A DNA stretch of 64,000 bases from Aquirufa ecclesiirivi (lineage in GTDB: Bacteria; Bacteroidota; Bacteroidia; Cytophagales; Spirosomataceae): assembly GCF_011250515.1 (NCBI RefSeq), contig NZ_JAANOP010000009.1:1-64000 (forward strand). Direction: 5' to 3'. Positions 1-9,089 of the stretch are shown piece by piece. The notes under the pieces are model-generated. The model saw only the letters and a list, made by a program, of their open reading frames with translations. It was not told the DNA's origin and did no database searches. The number at the start of each line of letters is the position of its first letter. Positions within the stretch are counted from its first letter, which is position 1. The position numbers and the translations under genes were made by a program.

Positions 1-1
1 A

Positions 2-118
2 GCTACCATCAATGCTAATACCAAATGGTCAGGAAAAATGTTTGGTTGGAATACGGTTAGAAACGAATTAAATATTTACTTCGCAGATAGATTATTAAAC
101 AATGACACAGTTCATTGA
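2..118 (+). CDS. C-terminal fragment of an unidentified protein
   Basis: An open frame enters from the left edge and ends at the TGA at 116-118, giving the last 38 residues of a protein. The composition (Trp, Gly, Asn, Tyr, Phe mixed with Leu and Ile, ending NNDTVH) looks like real coding sequence. The piece is too short to assign to a family. It faces the minus-strand operon ending at 273 tail to tail, and the gap between them is filled by a 7-bp tandem repeat. The true start lies outside the window. Confidence 0.5.
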   Translation, partial: ATINANTKWSGKMFGWNTVRNELNIYFADRLLNNDTVH

Positions 119-170
119 GCACTCCCTTATAAACTCAAATGTCAACCTATATCAGGACAAAACACAAGAC

Positions 171-272
171 ATTCTTCATTCTACATTCTTCATTCTACAT
201 TCTTCATTCTACATTCTACATTCTTCATTCTACATTCTTCATTCTACATTCTTCATTCTACATTCTTCATTC
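171..272. repeat. 7-bp tandem repeat (ATTCTWC), about 14.6 copies
   Basis: Fourteen complete heptamers plus four bases, mostly alternating ATTCTTC and ATTCTAC. The array runs directly up to the stop codon of the minus-strand gene ending at 273. The same heptamer recurs at 5194-5313 and 20469-20566, in each case between two converging genes. Unlike those two loci, no inverted left arm is visible here. Confidence 0.95.
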
Positions 273-1115
273 CTAATACCTATAAAACCCTTCCCCCGAT
301 TTTTCGCCTAATTTTCCTGCATCTACATAGGTCTTCAATAGGGCAGCAAAGGATTTTGAATGGGCGTCAGGTAATTGGTGAGTGACATGCCAAGCCGTAT
401 CTAGGCCAATGGAATCCAAAATGGCAAAAGGACCCATGGGAACATGAAAATTCACCATCCATGATTTATCAATATCCTCAATGGTTGCCACCTCATTCAC
501 CAACAGTTTTCCAGCTGCTCCTAAGAAAGACAATAACATGGCATTAAAAATATATCCATGATTCTCTTTTTTGAGAACGACAGGTACCTGTTTTAGCTTT
601 TGACCAAAATCTTGTAATATTTCAATCACCTCTGCATCTGTACCAGGATGAGGCATGATATCCACAATTTTAGAATAAAATACATCATGAAAATGAAAGG
701 CGCAAAAACGACTTGGCCGACCCGTAAATGAAGCTAAAGAGGAGGGAAGTAAATAAGAAGTATTGGTAGTAAATATTGTTTTTTCAGGAGCAATTTGACC
801 CATTCTTGCCCAAACTTGTTGTTTGAGTGCGAGGTCTTCAGTTACCGACTCGGATATGATATCTGCCTCCGCTACTGCCTCCTCATCATCCAAGGTATAG
901 GATAATCTAGTGAATGCTTCGTCGATCGCTAATTGCGTATACAGTTCCGAAGCAATTAATCCTTTCGCTATCTTGGAAATCATCTTTTTGGATATAGTAA
1001 AGGATTCCTCTTTGATATCATATACTTTGACCCAATATCCCGACAATGCAGCTTGAAAGGCTATTCGGGTCCCTAAAGTACCTGCACCTAAAATACACAC
1101 CTGTTTGATTTCCAT
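273..1115 (-). CDS. 3-hydroxyacyl-CoA dehydrogenase family protein
   Basis: This predicted cytoplasmic NAD-dependent enzyme has 280 residues and would oxidise a 3-hydroxyacyl-CoA to the 3-ketoacyl-CoA. The N-terminal Rossmann loop is visible as G10-x-G12-x-x-G15. A TNTS motif is at 117-120, and an HFH segment at 141-143 matches the family's catalytic-histidine region. The C-terminal helical domain covers about 185-280. Length is normal for the short, single-function form. It is the last gene of a minus-strand operon, one base after the kinase-like gene at 1117. In that context it may handle the 3-hydroxyacyl-CoA made by the upstream enzymes (inference). The exact acyl chain cannot be read from sequence. 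Confidence 0.88.
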   Translation of the reverse strand: MEIKQVCILGAGTLGTRIAFQAALSGYWVKVYDIKEESFTISKKMISKIAKGLIASELYTQLAIDEAFTRLSYTLDDEEAVAEADIISESVTEDLALKQQVWARMGQIAPEKTIFTTNTSYLLPSSLASFTGRPSRFCAFHFHDVFYSKIVDIMPHPGTDAEVIEILQDFGQKLKQVPVVLKKENHGYIFNAMLLSFLGAAGKLLVNEVATIEDIDKSWMVNFHVPMGPFAILDSIGLDTAWHVTHQLPDAHSKSFAALLKTYVDAGKLGEKSGEGFYRY

Positions 1116-1116
1116 A

Positions 1117-2142
1117 TTATATCCGATGGGTTAAAATACTTTGAACAGCCAATTTTCCACAAGCTTTAACCACATGAATCAAAGCTGCAAAGCGAGGATC
1201 TGGGGCAAAACCTTGGACATGCCTTTGGTAGATTTGTTGGGCTATCACACCCACTTTAAATAATCCGAAAGCATAGTAAAAATGTATCTTATCTAGATTC
1301 AATGAACTCCGTTGAGCATAATATTCAATTACCTCTGCACGGGTAAAATTACCCTCGGCATAGGATAAATTGAACATTTTTAAAATTTCAGGATCTTTGG
1401 CCTCCGCCCAATAAGCTAAAACCGTACCTAGATCCATTAATGGATCTCCCACAGTAGCCATTTCCCAATCCAACACCGCCTTAATCTCCGGTTGTTCAAA
1501 ATTCGATAAAACTAAATTATCGTATTTGAAATCATTGTGGATGAATCCTACATGCTCTAGTTCTGGAATATGTTGTTTTAGCCAACTGGCCAGATGGTCC
1601 ATATCCAAAATTTCCTCTGTCTCTGCCTTGGAATATCGATCCGACCAACCCATCACTTGACGACTTACAAATCCCTCAGGCTTTCCTAAATTTCCCAAAC
1701 CTGATTTCTCTAATTCCAATTGATGTAATTCCAATAAAACATCCAATGAAATAGCAGAAAGTTGTTTAAAAAAATGAGGCGATAGATGATGCCCTTCCGG
1801 CATTATATTGCGTAAAATAGGACCCTCTACATGTTCCATGATGAAAAAGGGTGCATCCCAAATGCTCTCGTCCTCACAACAGAGAATAGGTTTAGGTATT
1901 TTCTGATATCCTGCTCTTTCTAAGGCTTCCAAAATTCTAAATTCTCTGGCCATATCATGCGCTTTGGATATTTTCTTTCCCAAAGGTGGCCTCCGCAAAA
2001 CCCATTTTTTACCTGGGGCTTCTAATCCATAGGTCAAATTTGAGAAACCACCTTTAAATGGTTTTAATTGAATTTCTAATGCAGAAACCTGTAAATGGTC
2101 CGACAAATATTCCAATAAAGTTGGATTGCTTACATTAATCAT
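1117..2142 (-). CDS. Phosphotransferase family protein (ACAD10/11 kinase-domain type)
   Basis: A 341-residue member of the aminoglycoside-phosphotransferase/choline-kinase fold. The catalytic loop H202-N-D204-x-x-x-x-N209 and the metal-binding D225-W-E are intact, so an active kinase is likely. VLRRPP near residue 48 is typical of the subgroup fused to acyl-CoA dehydrogenases in ACAD10/11. Here it is a separate gene that overlaps the acyl-CoA dehydrogenase stop by 4 nt (2139-2142), which suggests coupled translation and a shared pathway. From family knowledge the substrate could be a 4-hydroxyacyl-CoA. That assignment is inferred from context; drug resistance is unlikely in this setting. Confidence 0.85.
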   Translation of the reverse strand: MINVSNPTLLEYLSDHLQVSALEIQLKPFKGGFSNLTYGLEAPGKKWVLRRPPLGKKISKAHDMAREFRILEALERAGYQKIPKPILCCEDESIWDAPFFIMEHVEGPILRNIMPEGHHLSPHFFKQLSAISLDVLLELHQLELEKSGLGNLGKPEGFVSRQVMGWSDRYSKAETEEILDMDHLASWLKQHIPELEHVGFIHNDFKYDNLVLSNFEQPEIKAVLDWEMATVGDPLMDLGTVLAYWAEAKDPEILKMFNLSYAEGNFTRAEVIEYYAQRSSLNLDKIHFYYAFGLFKVGVIAQQIYQRHVQGFAPDPRFAALIHVVKACGKLAVQSILTHRI

Positions 2143-3350
2143 CTAGCGCTGTAGGATTGAATGATTCGCTTCGCTAAAACCGTTTTATGAACTTCATCGG
2201 GTCCGTCATAAATTTTGGCTCCTCGCTCATGACGGTACCAAAATGACAAAAGCGTATCGTCCGTAATTCCTAAAGCTCCATGTACTTGAATCGCCTTATC
2301 TATCACCCGCATCAACACATTGGAAACATAAAATTTGATAGTAGATATATCTTCTTTTGCAGCCTTGGCTCCATATTTTTCAATCAAATAGGCTGTTTGC
2401 AAAACCATCAATCGAGAGGCTTTAATTTCTGCGGCGCTTTCCGCTATACCATGCTGTATGCTTTGTTGATCCGCCAAAACATGATTTGGGTTCAATTCCC
2501 TAGTCATTGCCCTTTTACAAGTCAATTCCAATACCCGTTCACAAATCCCTATCCAACGCATGCAATGATGAATTCTACCTGGACCTAGTCGTTCTTGAGC
2601 CAAGGCAAAACCTGATCCTGCTTCACCGATTAAATTTGACTTAGGAACCCGACAATCCTTAAATTCAATTTCACCATGGGATAAATAATCTTCTCCAACA
2701 TCGCCCATGATAGGAATATTTCGAATCAGGCGATAGCCCGGATTATCTAATGGAACTAAAATCATACTAGCCCGCTGGTAGGGATTGCTATGGTCAGGAT
2801 CTGTCACGGCCATCACAATAGTAAAATACGCCCCATCCGCAGAGGAAGTAAACCATTTATGTCCATTGATGACATAATCATCTCCAACTAATACGGCACG
2901 GGTAGAAAGATGAATGGGGTTACTTCCTGCATGTTCTGGTTCCGTCATGGCGAAACAAGAACGTATTTCCCCTCTTTGTAATGGATGTAGGTATTGGGCT
3001 TTCAAGTCTTCCGACGCAAATCGATGCATCAGTTCCATATTGCCAATATCGGGTGCCTGACAATTGAACACATAATGCCCTAAGGGACTTTGACCTAATA
3101 CTTCTGAAATCGAAGCAAACTCTAATAGACTTAATCCTAATCCACCTTCTTCTACTGAAAGATGCGGAGCAAATAAGCCCAATGATTTCGCTTTTTTTCT
3201 TAAATCACCTAACACGGGCAAATGAGCCTTAAATGACCCATAAATAGCACTTTGTTCCAAAGGTCTTAGGTGCTCTTTGACAAATTGTTGATAACGGGGC
3301 AAAAGAAGAGCCACTCGTTCAGACGTATATATAGCTGGTATTGATTCCAT
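2139..3350 (-). CDS. Acyl-CoA dehydrogenase family protein (ACAD10/11-like)
   Basis: A 403-residue flavoprotein of the acyl-CoA dehydrogenase fold. The FAD/substrate signature CFAMTEPEHAGSNP lies near residue 132, and the C-terminal segment reads YDGPDEVHK at 381-389. Ordinary members carry a catalytic Glu in the equivalent YEG motif. Asp382 here matches what I recall of the ACAD10/11 subgroup, which acts on 4-phosphoacyl-CoA. The gene is translationally coupled to the kinase-like gene downstream (4-nt overlap) and follows the SDR gene by 5 nt. The general family is secure. The substrate is an inference from the pairing. Confidence 0.87.
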   Translation of the reverse strand: MESIPAIYTSERVALLLPRYQQFVKEHLRPLEQSAIYGSFKAHLPVLGDLRKKAKSLGLFAPHLSVEEGGLGLSLLEFASISEVLGQSPLGHYVFNCQAPDIGNMELMHRFASEDLKAQYLHPLQRGEIRSCFAMTEPEHAGSNPIHLSTRAVLVGDDYVINGHKWFTSSADGAYFTIVMAVTDPDHSNPYQRASMILVPLDNPGYRLIRNIPIMGDVGEDYLSHGEIEFKDCRVPKSNLIGEAGSGFALAQERLGPGRIHHCMRWIGICERVLELTCKRAMTRELNPNHVLADQQSIQHGIAESAAEIKASRLMVLQTAYLIEKYGAKAAKEDISTIKFYVSNVLMRVIDKAIQVHGALGITDDTLLSFWYRHERGAKIYDGPDEVHKTVLAKRIIQSYSAR

Positions 3351-3355
3351 ATCGA

Positions 3356-4123
3356 TTAAATCGTAAATCCGCCATCGGCAGTCAAAACGGTACCCGTGGT
3401 ATAAGAAGATGCCTCAGAAGCCAAATAAAGTGCCGCTGCGGCTATTTCTTCTGGCTTTCCCACTCTTTTAATGGGTAGGTTTTTCATCATGTGTTTGAGT
3501 ATATGTTCATTGTCCCAAAGAGCTTCCGAAAACTTCGTCTTGATTAATCCAGGACAAATGGCATTGACTCGGATGCCGTGCTCTCCCCATTCCTTGGCAA
3601 ATACCTCTGTCATAGAAATTAAGGCCGCTTTACTGACACTATAAATTCCTAAGCCAGCCTCTGGAGATAATCCTCCAATGGAGGAAATATTAATCACTGA
3701 AGCGCCATCTGATTTTTTTAAATAAGGAAAGCATATCTTCATCAGTTGAAAAGGAGCTTTTAGATTCACATCTATGATTTTATCAAAGGCTTCTAAGCTG
3801 GTATCTTCCACAGGGCCAAAAACAGGATTGGTGGCGGCATTATTGACTACAATATCCAATTGCCCATAAAATTCGATGGTCTGATCGACCAGAGCTTGTA
3901 ATTCGTCCATGTGCCCCACATGGCAGGCAATAGCCTCCACCGACAATCCTTTTTCTCGGAGTTCTAGAGCCATTTCATCCAAAGATTCTTGCTTTCTACT
4001 ACTGATAACCACTTTAGCTCCTGCTTGGGCAAAAGCCTCCGCTATACTTAAACCGATGCCTTTGCTAGCACCTGTAATTAAAGCTACTTTTCCTTCCAAA
4101 GAAAATAAGGTAAATGGATGCAT
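3356..4123 (-). CDS. SDR family oxidoreductase
   Basis: A classical short-chain dehydrogenase/reductase of 255 residues. It has the cofactor motif T17-G-A-S-K-G-I-G24, NNAA at 94-97, Ser147/148, and the Y161-x-x-x-K165 catalytic pair. The ATG at 4123 is chosen over the in-frame ATG at 4258. The longer form would add 45 residues unlike the family and run into the divergent gene starting at 4235. It is the first gene of the minus-strand acyl-CoA operon (3356-273). It may interconvert a keto- and hydroxyacyl-CoA, as LvaD does in levulinate catabolism; that role is inferred only from the neighbours. Confidence 0.88.
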   Translation of the reverse strand: MHPFTLFSLEGKVALITGASKGIGLSIAEAFAQAGAKVVISSRKQESLDEMALELREKGLSVEAIACHVGHMDELQALVDQTIEFYGQLDIVVNNAATNPVFGPVEDTSLEAFDKIIDVNLKAPFQLMKICFPYLKKSDGASVINISSIGGLSPEAGLGIYSVSKAALISMTEVFAKEWGEHGIRVNAICPGLIKTKFSEALWDNEHILKHMMKNLPIKRVGKPEEIAAAALYLASEASSYTTGTVLTADGGFTI

Positions 4124-4234
4124 AAAATATTCATTTGTTAAGAAACAATTTAAGCATTCTAAGCTAGATTTGAATTGGCAATCAACGATTTTTTTTATCT
4201 TCCTATTTAATTCCCCATTTAAATCTTCATTAAC

Positions 4235-5200
4235 ATGAAACAAGTCATTTTTGAACAAACTGGATTACCGAAAGATGTACTTAAGCTGGTTGATGCTCCC
4301 ATGCCTGAACCCAAGGCGCATGAAGTTAGAATTCAGGTATTAGCCCGAAACATCAATCCTTCGGATATCATGTTTATTCAAGGATTATATGGAATACAGC
4401 CCCAATTACCTTGCAGTGCTGGTTTTGAAGCCATGGGGATCATAGAAACTACGGATAGTACATCTGTTTTTCCAGTTGGCACTCGGGTGATATTTACTAC
4501 CATAGGGACTTGGAAGGAATATGTTTGTGTCCCTGTCAATGCTGTGATTCCTGTGCCAGCTAACATGAGTAATGAAATGGCTTGTCAGGCATTTGTTAAT
4601 CCCTTAACGGCCTATGCCATGTTAGAAGCAAGTGGATTGAAAGAAGGCGATCATTTATTGATTACAGCTGGAGCATCTGCTTGGGGTAAATTGGTGATAC
4701 AAATGGCTAAACAAAAAGGGATTTGGGTAGCTGCAACGGTACGACAAGCCTCACAAAAGATGCATTTATACGATTTAGGAGCAGATTTAGTGATTGATAC
4801 TGAAAATGAAAAAGTTACACGAATCATCAAGGAACATGCCCCTAATGGGATTCAAGCTGTATTTGATGCAGTCGGAGGGACATTGGCTGCGCAGGCTTTA
4901 TCCTGTTTAGCTGTAGGAGGGACCCTGTATGTCTTCGGACTGTTAAGCTTGGAAAACATTCCACTCAATTCAGGCCTATTGATATTTAAAGATTTGACCG
5001 TTACAGGTTTCTGGCTTAGCAGCTGGATGGAAAATGCTAGTCCTGAAACACGAAAAACAGCCATTAAGACTGTTTTTGAGCACTTGAGTAAAGAAAGTAT
5101 CCAAGTTGACCTTGCCAGTACCTACCCATTAGAAAATTTCCAAGAAGCTATCCGTGCTTATGAAACTCCGGGGAGGAATGGGAAGGTTCTTTTAATGTAG
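4235..5200 (+). CDS. Zinc-independent MDR oxidoreductase (enoyl/quinone reductase-like)
   Basis: A 321-residue medium-chain dehydrogenase/reductase without the zinc-binding cysteines of alcohol dehydrogenases. The N-terminal GroES-like domain contains NINPSDIMFIQG, and the nucleotide-binding domain has GASAWGKLVIQMAKQKG around residue 147. This pattern fits 2-enoyl thioester reductases and NADPH:quinone reductases. It is divergent from the acyl-CoA operon across a 111-bp gap, so a role in the same lipid or hydroxy-acid metabolism is possible. The stop codon is the last TAG of an AATGTAG heptamer belonging to the repeat that follows. Confidence 0.8.
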   Translation: MKQVIFEQTGLPKDVLKLVDAPMPEPKAHEVRIQVLARNINPSDIMFIQGLYGIQPQLPCSAGFEAMGIIETTDSTSVFPVGTRVIFTTIGTWKEYVCVPVNAVIPVPANMSNEMACQAFVNPLTAYAMLEASGLKEGDHLLITAGASAWGKLVIQMAKQKGIWVAATVRQASQKMHLYDLGADLVIDTENEKVTRIIKEHAPNGIQAVFDAVGGTLAAQALSCLAVGGTLYVFGLLSLENIPLNSGLLIFKDLTVTGFWLSSWMENASPETRKTAIKTVFEHLSKESIQVDLASTYPLENFQEAIRAYETPGRNGKVLLM

Positions 5201-5313
5201 AATGAAGAATGTAGAATTAATATTTACTATTGACTGAAAAGAATTACATAATGTACCTTTATTCCTGATTCTACATTCTACATTCTACATTCTACATTCT
5301 ACATTCTACATTC
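5194..5313. repeat. Inverted 7-bp repeats between convergent genes; likely bidirectional terminator
   Basis: The left arm (5194-5217) holds AATGTAG, AATGAAG, AATGTAG. The right arm (5268-5313) holds six ATTCTAC heptamers plus ATTC. The arms are reverse complements, with one mismatch in the AATGAAG unit, so a long AT-rich hairpin with a loop of about 50 nt can form. The TAG stop of the + strand gene lies in the left arm, and the minus-strand gene's stop begins immediately after the right arm. A transcription-termination role is inferred. Confidence 0.85.
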
Positions 5314-6501
5314 TTACAACATCGACATCACCGCATCATCCCCTTGCAAGGCATTGGCTGGGATAGGATGCTGCGCATTGAAAACGCGTAATTCTTGATT
5401 TGTTAAAATCACTGATTTGTTTTCATCCACTTCACCTCTTTTATTTAAAACGAGGTTCATATCCATGCCTAAATGCTTGGCTAAAAATGGATATAAAGCC
5501 ATGCGTTTATTAACGCCATAATCATGTACATCTTTGGCTAAATGTACATTTTCAACCATGGCTTCTTTTTGAAATAAGGAATAAATATGCTTGAAGTAAG
5601 GATATTCTACATGGGGAGTATTCTTCGTCCAATCTGCACCATCAGAAATTAATAACATAGGCCTAGGTGCCGTTAAAGACGCTATTTCCACATTGTTGGT
5701 TTGGTAATCTCCCTTCTTGTGGATTGGCATGCCACTTTCGCAATTACATCCTCCAAAGAAATGAGCTGAAACCATCACGCATGGCACAGCTACTTTAATT
5801 CTTTTATCGAGAGCAGCCAATAAAAATGTTTGAGTGCCTCCACCTGATTCTCCTGTCATGGCTATACGTTCAGGATCCACTTGAGGTAAATTCAACAAAA
5901 AATCCAAAGCTCGAGTACCATTAATGGTTTGTAATTTTAATGATTTCTTGATTTGATGCGAGCACTGTTGAGAATCACCATAACCTAGCATATCATAAGC
6001 AAATACGATAGCACCCATGCGGGCAAGCGTAGCACATCTCCTTTGAGTTTGCTCTCTAAATCTTCCTTCTGCTGCACCGTCATGTCCATGAGTACATAAT
6101 ATTCCTGGGTAGCTTTTGCCGGCTACTAATTCAGCAGGACGATAAAGATTGCCAGTTACATAAAAACCAGGAATGCTTTCAAAAGCCACATTTTCAATGG
6201 AATATCCATTGTATACTTTTTTACTGTGTATGATAGGAGCAGATTTAGGCGCTGGGGGCATTTTGTTTAACTCCATACCCGCTTTAATTTGCTTAATGAT
6301 TAGTTCTGAACGCTTATTCCACGCTTTAAGATTAGCTGGTTTATGTTGCTCTAAAAAGGCTTTTCCTTGGGCTTCTGTAAAATAGCCTCCTCGACAAAGT
6401 TCGGGTTCATCGATAGCTTTAGCCCACGAGGTTGATGGAAGACAAAATGCCCCAACTGTTAGACTGGCAGATTGTAAAAAATGTCTACGTTTGATGTTCA
6501 T
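5314..6501 (-). CDS. Exported alpha/beta hydrolase (acetyl-xylan-esterase-like)
   Basis: A 395-residue protein beginning with a twin-arginine-type leader (KRRHFLQS, then a hydrophobic stretch ending SWA near residue 27), so it is probably exported folded. The hydrolase domain has HGHDG near 138-142, which may form the oxyanion hole, and the nucleophile elbow G-E-S219-G-G-G. Candidate Asp and His are in ISDGADW (about 288) and DVHDYG (about 326). The fold matches the dienelactone hydrolase/acetyl xylan esterase group found in Bacteroidota polysaccharide-degrading loci. No glycoside hydrolase is adjacent, so the substrate is unknown. It is followed downstream by the 7-bp repeat hairpin. Confidence 0.82.
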   Translation of the reverse strand: MNIKRRHFLQSASLTVGAFCLPSTSWAKAIDEPELCRGGYFTEAQGKAFLEQHKPANLKAWNKRSELIIKQIKAGMELNKMPPAPKSAPIIHSKKVYNGYSIENVAFESIPGFYVTGNLYRPAELVAGKSYPGILCTHGHDGAAEGRFREQTQRRCATLARMGAIVFAYDMLGYGDSQQCSHQIKKSLKLQTINGTRALDFLLNLPQVDPERIAMTGESGGGTQTFLLAALDKRIKVAVPCVMVSAHFFGGCNCESGMPIHKKGDYQTNNVEIASLTAPRPMLLISDGADWTKNTPHVEYPYFKHIYSLFQKEAMVENVHLAKDVHDYGVNKRMALYPFLAKHLGMDMNLVLNKRGEVDENKSVILTNQELRVFNAQHPIPANALQGDDAVMSML

Positions 6502-6521
6502 GGTATAATAGGTTTAAAATT

Positions 6522-6902
6522 CTATTTTGCTTTATTCATGTTGATTTGGAGTTCCATTTCATGTACACGATACTGGATCATGTCACGAATTAGTTCCTTG
6601 GGTAAAGGTTGAGTCATAGGAAATTGTATGGTGCCTTTGGACATGACATATTGCTTAGATTGGTCTTGAAAGGCTTCAATACAGCCAGCATGTGGAAATA
6701 AACTTATGTGCTCTTTAAATGCACCAAAATAGGCTACAATTTTACCTTTCCATTTGAAGGCAGGCATATGGTAGGAAATCACTTCAACGGCTTCTGGGAT
6801 TAATTGCTTCATGATCTTCCTAATCTCATGTAAACGAACATGTTTATCCAAATCTTGAGATTCAATGTACTGGTCAATGGATTGAAAATTGAATTTATCC
6901 AT
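6522..6902 (-). CDS. DUF1801/YdhG-like protein
   Basis: A small 126-residue protein with the features of the DUF1801 (YdhG, frataxin-like) family: an N-terminal helix (IDQYIESQ), then VEVISYHMPAFKWKGKIVAYFGAFKEHISLFPH, then FPMTQPLPKELIRDMIQYRV. Length is typical. Some relatives are annotated as iron chaperones, but the biochemical role is unsettled. It lies 20 nt upstream of the esterase on the same strand and could be cotranscribed with it. No motif indicates a specific ligand. Confidence 0.8.
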   Translation of the reverse strand: MDKFNFQSIDQYIESQDLDKHVRLHEIRKIMKQLIPEAVEVISYHMPAFKWKGKIVAYFGAFKEHISLFPHAGCIEAFQDQSKQYVMSKGTIQFPMTQPLPKELIRDMIQYRVHEMELQINMNKAK

Positions 6903-7043
6903 GTTTAAATTTTTCCAAAATGTAAAGAAAAAAATAATGCTATCTAGTAAATCTTGAGAATTATCATTTCAAAATAGATTCAAATTGACTTGGGTAATCT
7001 ATATTTACTTTATTCAATTAAAATCATTAAATATGCAATTTAT

Positions 7044-9089
7044 ATGAATTTTCTATTCAAAAAGATAAAAGACCAAAAGTCAAGAGTCGCTGATTACAGC
7101 ATTTCATTCATACGTTTAACACTAGTTTGGCTACTTTCTATCTTTTTCTTGAGTCTTTTAGAAATCACAATAAATAGCTTAAGTAAACAATTTCCCTCTA
7201 AAATATTTCAGGTAATAGCTTTTGCATTTGTTAGTGATTTCAATTTTTGGATTTCCTATCTTTTTAGTTTGTATTTCTTTTATTTATTCATTTCCTATAT
7301 ATCTTTTAGTTTAGCCAATCTACTAGCTAAACTTGGACTCCTCTTATTTTTTGGTCTACAATTGGCTTTAATGGTGTATTTCTACACGACTTCTGTGCCT
7401 TTAGGATCTGACTTATTCAGTTATTCGTTGAGAGATATTTTTCTTATAATAAGCGCATCCTCAGGTTTTAGCAACTCCGTTATATTTATATTTTTGGGAC
7501 TATGGGTATTATTATATATTACAATTCAATTTCTGCCAAAAAGGGTGAAGGTGTCCCCCCGAATGGCCCTATTATTTCCAGCAGTTTCTATATTTTTCTA
7601 TTTTATTCCAAGTAAATCAACCACGTTTCACCTAGGTTCAGAATATGAAAACAACCTAACTATTAATAAAACTGCCTTTTTTTTATCTGCTAGTGTTGAT
7701 TATATTTTTCCCTCATTTGATGAAATTGATATCTATGCTGATAGTTATATTGGTGATTATGATGGTATGGATTCTAATAAGAGTCAAACGACCTATCCAT
7801 TTGAATATGAGTATCCTTTTTATCATAGTAACCAAGCTCCAGATGTATTATCACCATTTTTTCAACCCATAAAAAGTCAACCCAATATTGTCATCATTTT
7901 GGTAGAAGGATTGGGGAGTGCGTTTTCAAATGAAGAGGCCTATTTAGGCAGTTTCACTCCATTTTTAGATTCATTGGCTAACAAAAGTCTCTATTGGAAA
8001 AACATGCTAAGTGCAGGAGGAAGAACATTTGCCGTTCTTCCCTCCCTCATGAGTTCTATGCCTTTTGGTAAAAATGGTATTTTGGAAATGGCCCCTAATA
8101 TGCCTAGTCATCTTTCTTTATATAGCATATTAAAAAGAAATGGGTATCAAACTTCTTTTTTTTATGGCGGTAATACTGAATTTGATAACATGAAATCCTA
8201 TTTAATCAAAAATCATGTTGATCAAATCATAGAAGAAAAATCATTCCCTGATGGATATACCAAATTGCCTGTTACCTCTCAAAATTTCACTTGGGGCTAT
8301 TCTGACGACCAATTATATCGATTATACTTTGAGAGGAAAAATAAATCAGTTAATAAAAAACCAGAACTTAATGTGATTTTGACCGTCGCTACTCACGATC
8401 CATTTCTCATTAAAAATCAAGAAAAATACATTGATATGGCAAAGCTTAGGATTGATAAATTAAGTCTTGGTGCGGAAAAAAAAGCAGAAAACAACAATTT
8501 CTTACATCAATATTCCTGTATCATGTATGCTGATGAATCCTTAAAAAAATTCTTTCAGGAATATGCAAAGCGATCTGACTATAACCAAACCATTTTTATT
8601 ATTACAGGAGATCACCGTATGCCTGAAATACCCATGAGTACCAAGATTGATCGATACCATGTTCCGCTGCTGATTTATTCACCCATGTTAAAGCGAAATG
8701 CTCAATTTGCATCTGTATCCACACATTTTGATATTATTCCTAGTGTACTTTCCTTGTTAGGGAAACAAACAAATATAAAACTTCCTAAGGCAGGAAATAG
8801 CTGGATGGGAGATGGATTAGATACCTTTAGAGTCTTTAGAAATATTCACCAATTTCCCCTGATGCAAAATAAATCTACCTTAATAGATTTTATCATGAAT
8901 GAATATCATATGAATGGAAATAGTCTATTCAAAATCACTGAAAATATGGATGAGAGTCCAATTAGTGATGAAATTAAACTAAAACAATTACAAGCAGAAT
9001 TTAATCGTTTTAAAGAGAAAAATGCAAAAGTCAAACCCGGATTTAAACTAGTTCCAGATTCATTAATCAGTCGATATGGAATTAACTGA
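7044..9089 (+). CDS. LTA-synthase/sulfatase-family membrane phosphotransferase-like protein
   Basis: A 681-residue inner-membrane protein. Several hydrophobic segments fill about residues 15-190 and a large extracytoplasmic domain follows from about 280. That domain has the alkaline-phosphatase-superfamily layout of LtaS-like enzymes: VEGLGS with Glu288, GGRTF with candidate catalytic Thr328, PSLMSSMPFG, THDPF, and ITGDHRMPE near the end. The ATG at 7044 is preferred to the TTG at 6990 because membrane segments and basic residues follow it. Known relatives transfer phosphoglycerol or phosphoethanolamine to glycans or lipids. The acceptor here is unknown. Its last 27 nt overlap the oppositely oriented gene ending at 9063. 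Confidence 0.8.
   Translation: MNFLFKKIKDQKSRVADYSISFIRLTLVWLLSIFFLSLLEITINSLSKQFPSKIFQVIAFAFVSDFNFWISYLFSLYFFYLFISYISFSLANLLAKLGLLLFFGLQLALMVYFYTTSVPLGSDLFSYSLRDIFLIISASSGFSNSVIFIFLGLWVLLYITIQFLPKRVKVSPRMALLFPAVSIFFYFIPSKSTTFHLGSEYENNLTINKTAFFLSASVDYIFPSFDEIDIYADSYIGDYDGMDSNKSQTTYPFEYEYPFYHSNQAPDVLSPFFQPIKSQPNIVIILVEGLGSAFSNEEAYLGSFTPFLDSLANKSLYWKNMLSAGGRTFAVLPSLMSSMPFGKNGILEMAPNMPSHLSLYSILKRNGYQTSFFYGGNTEFDNMKSYLIKNHVDQIIEEKSFPDGYTKLPVTSQNFTWGYSDDQLYRLYFERKNKSVNKKPELNVILTVATHDPFLIKNQEKYIDMAKLRIDKLSLGAEKKAENNNFLHQYSCIMYADESLKKFFQEYAKRSDYNQTIFIITGDHRMPEIPMSTKIDRYHVPLLIYSPMLKRNAQFASVSTHFDIIPSVLSLLGKQTNIKLPKAGNSWMGDGLDTFRVFRNIHQFPLMQNKSTLIDFIMNEYHMNGNSLFKITENMDESPISDEIKLKQLQAEFNRFKEKNAKVKPGFKLVPDSLISRYGIN

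Noticed and set aside
102-311. Open reading frame across the 7-bp repeat
   Set aside because: Its protein is a translation of the heptamer (repeated FILHSSFYILHS pattern) and it overlaps the end of the dehydrogenase gene. It is not a credible gene.
1117-2142. Aminoglycoside resistance kinase
   Set aside because: The fold is shared, but the coupling with an acyl-CoA dehydrogenase and the ACAD10/11-type sequence favour a metabolic kinase.
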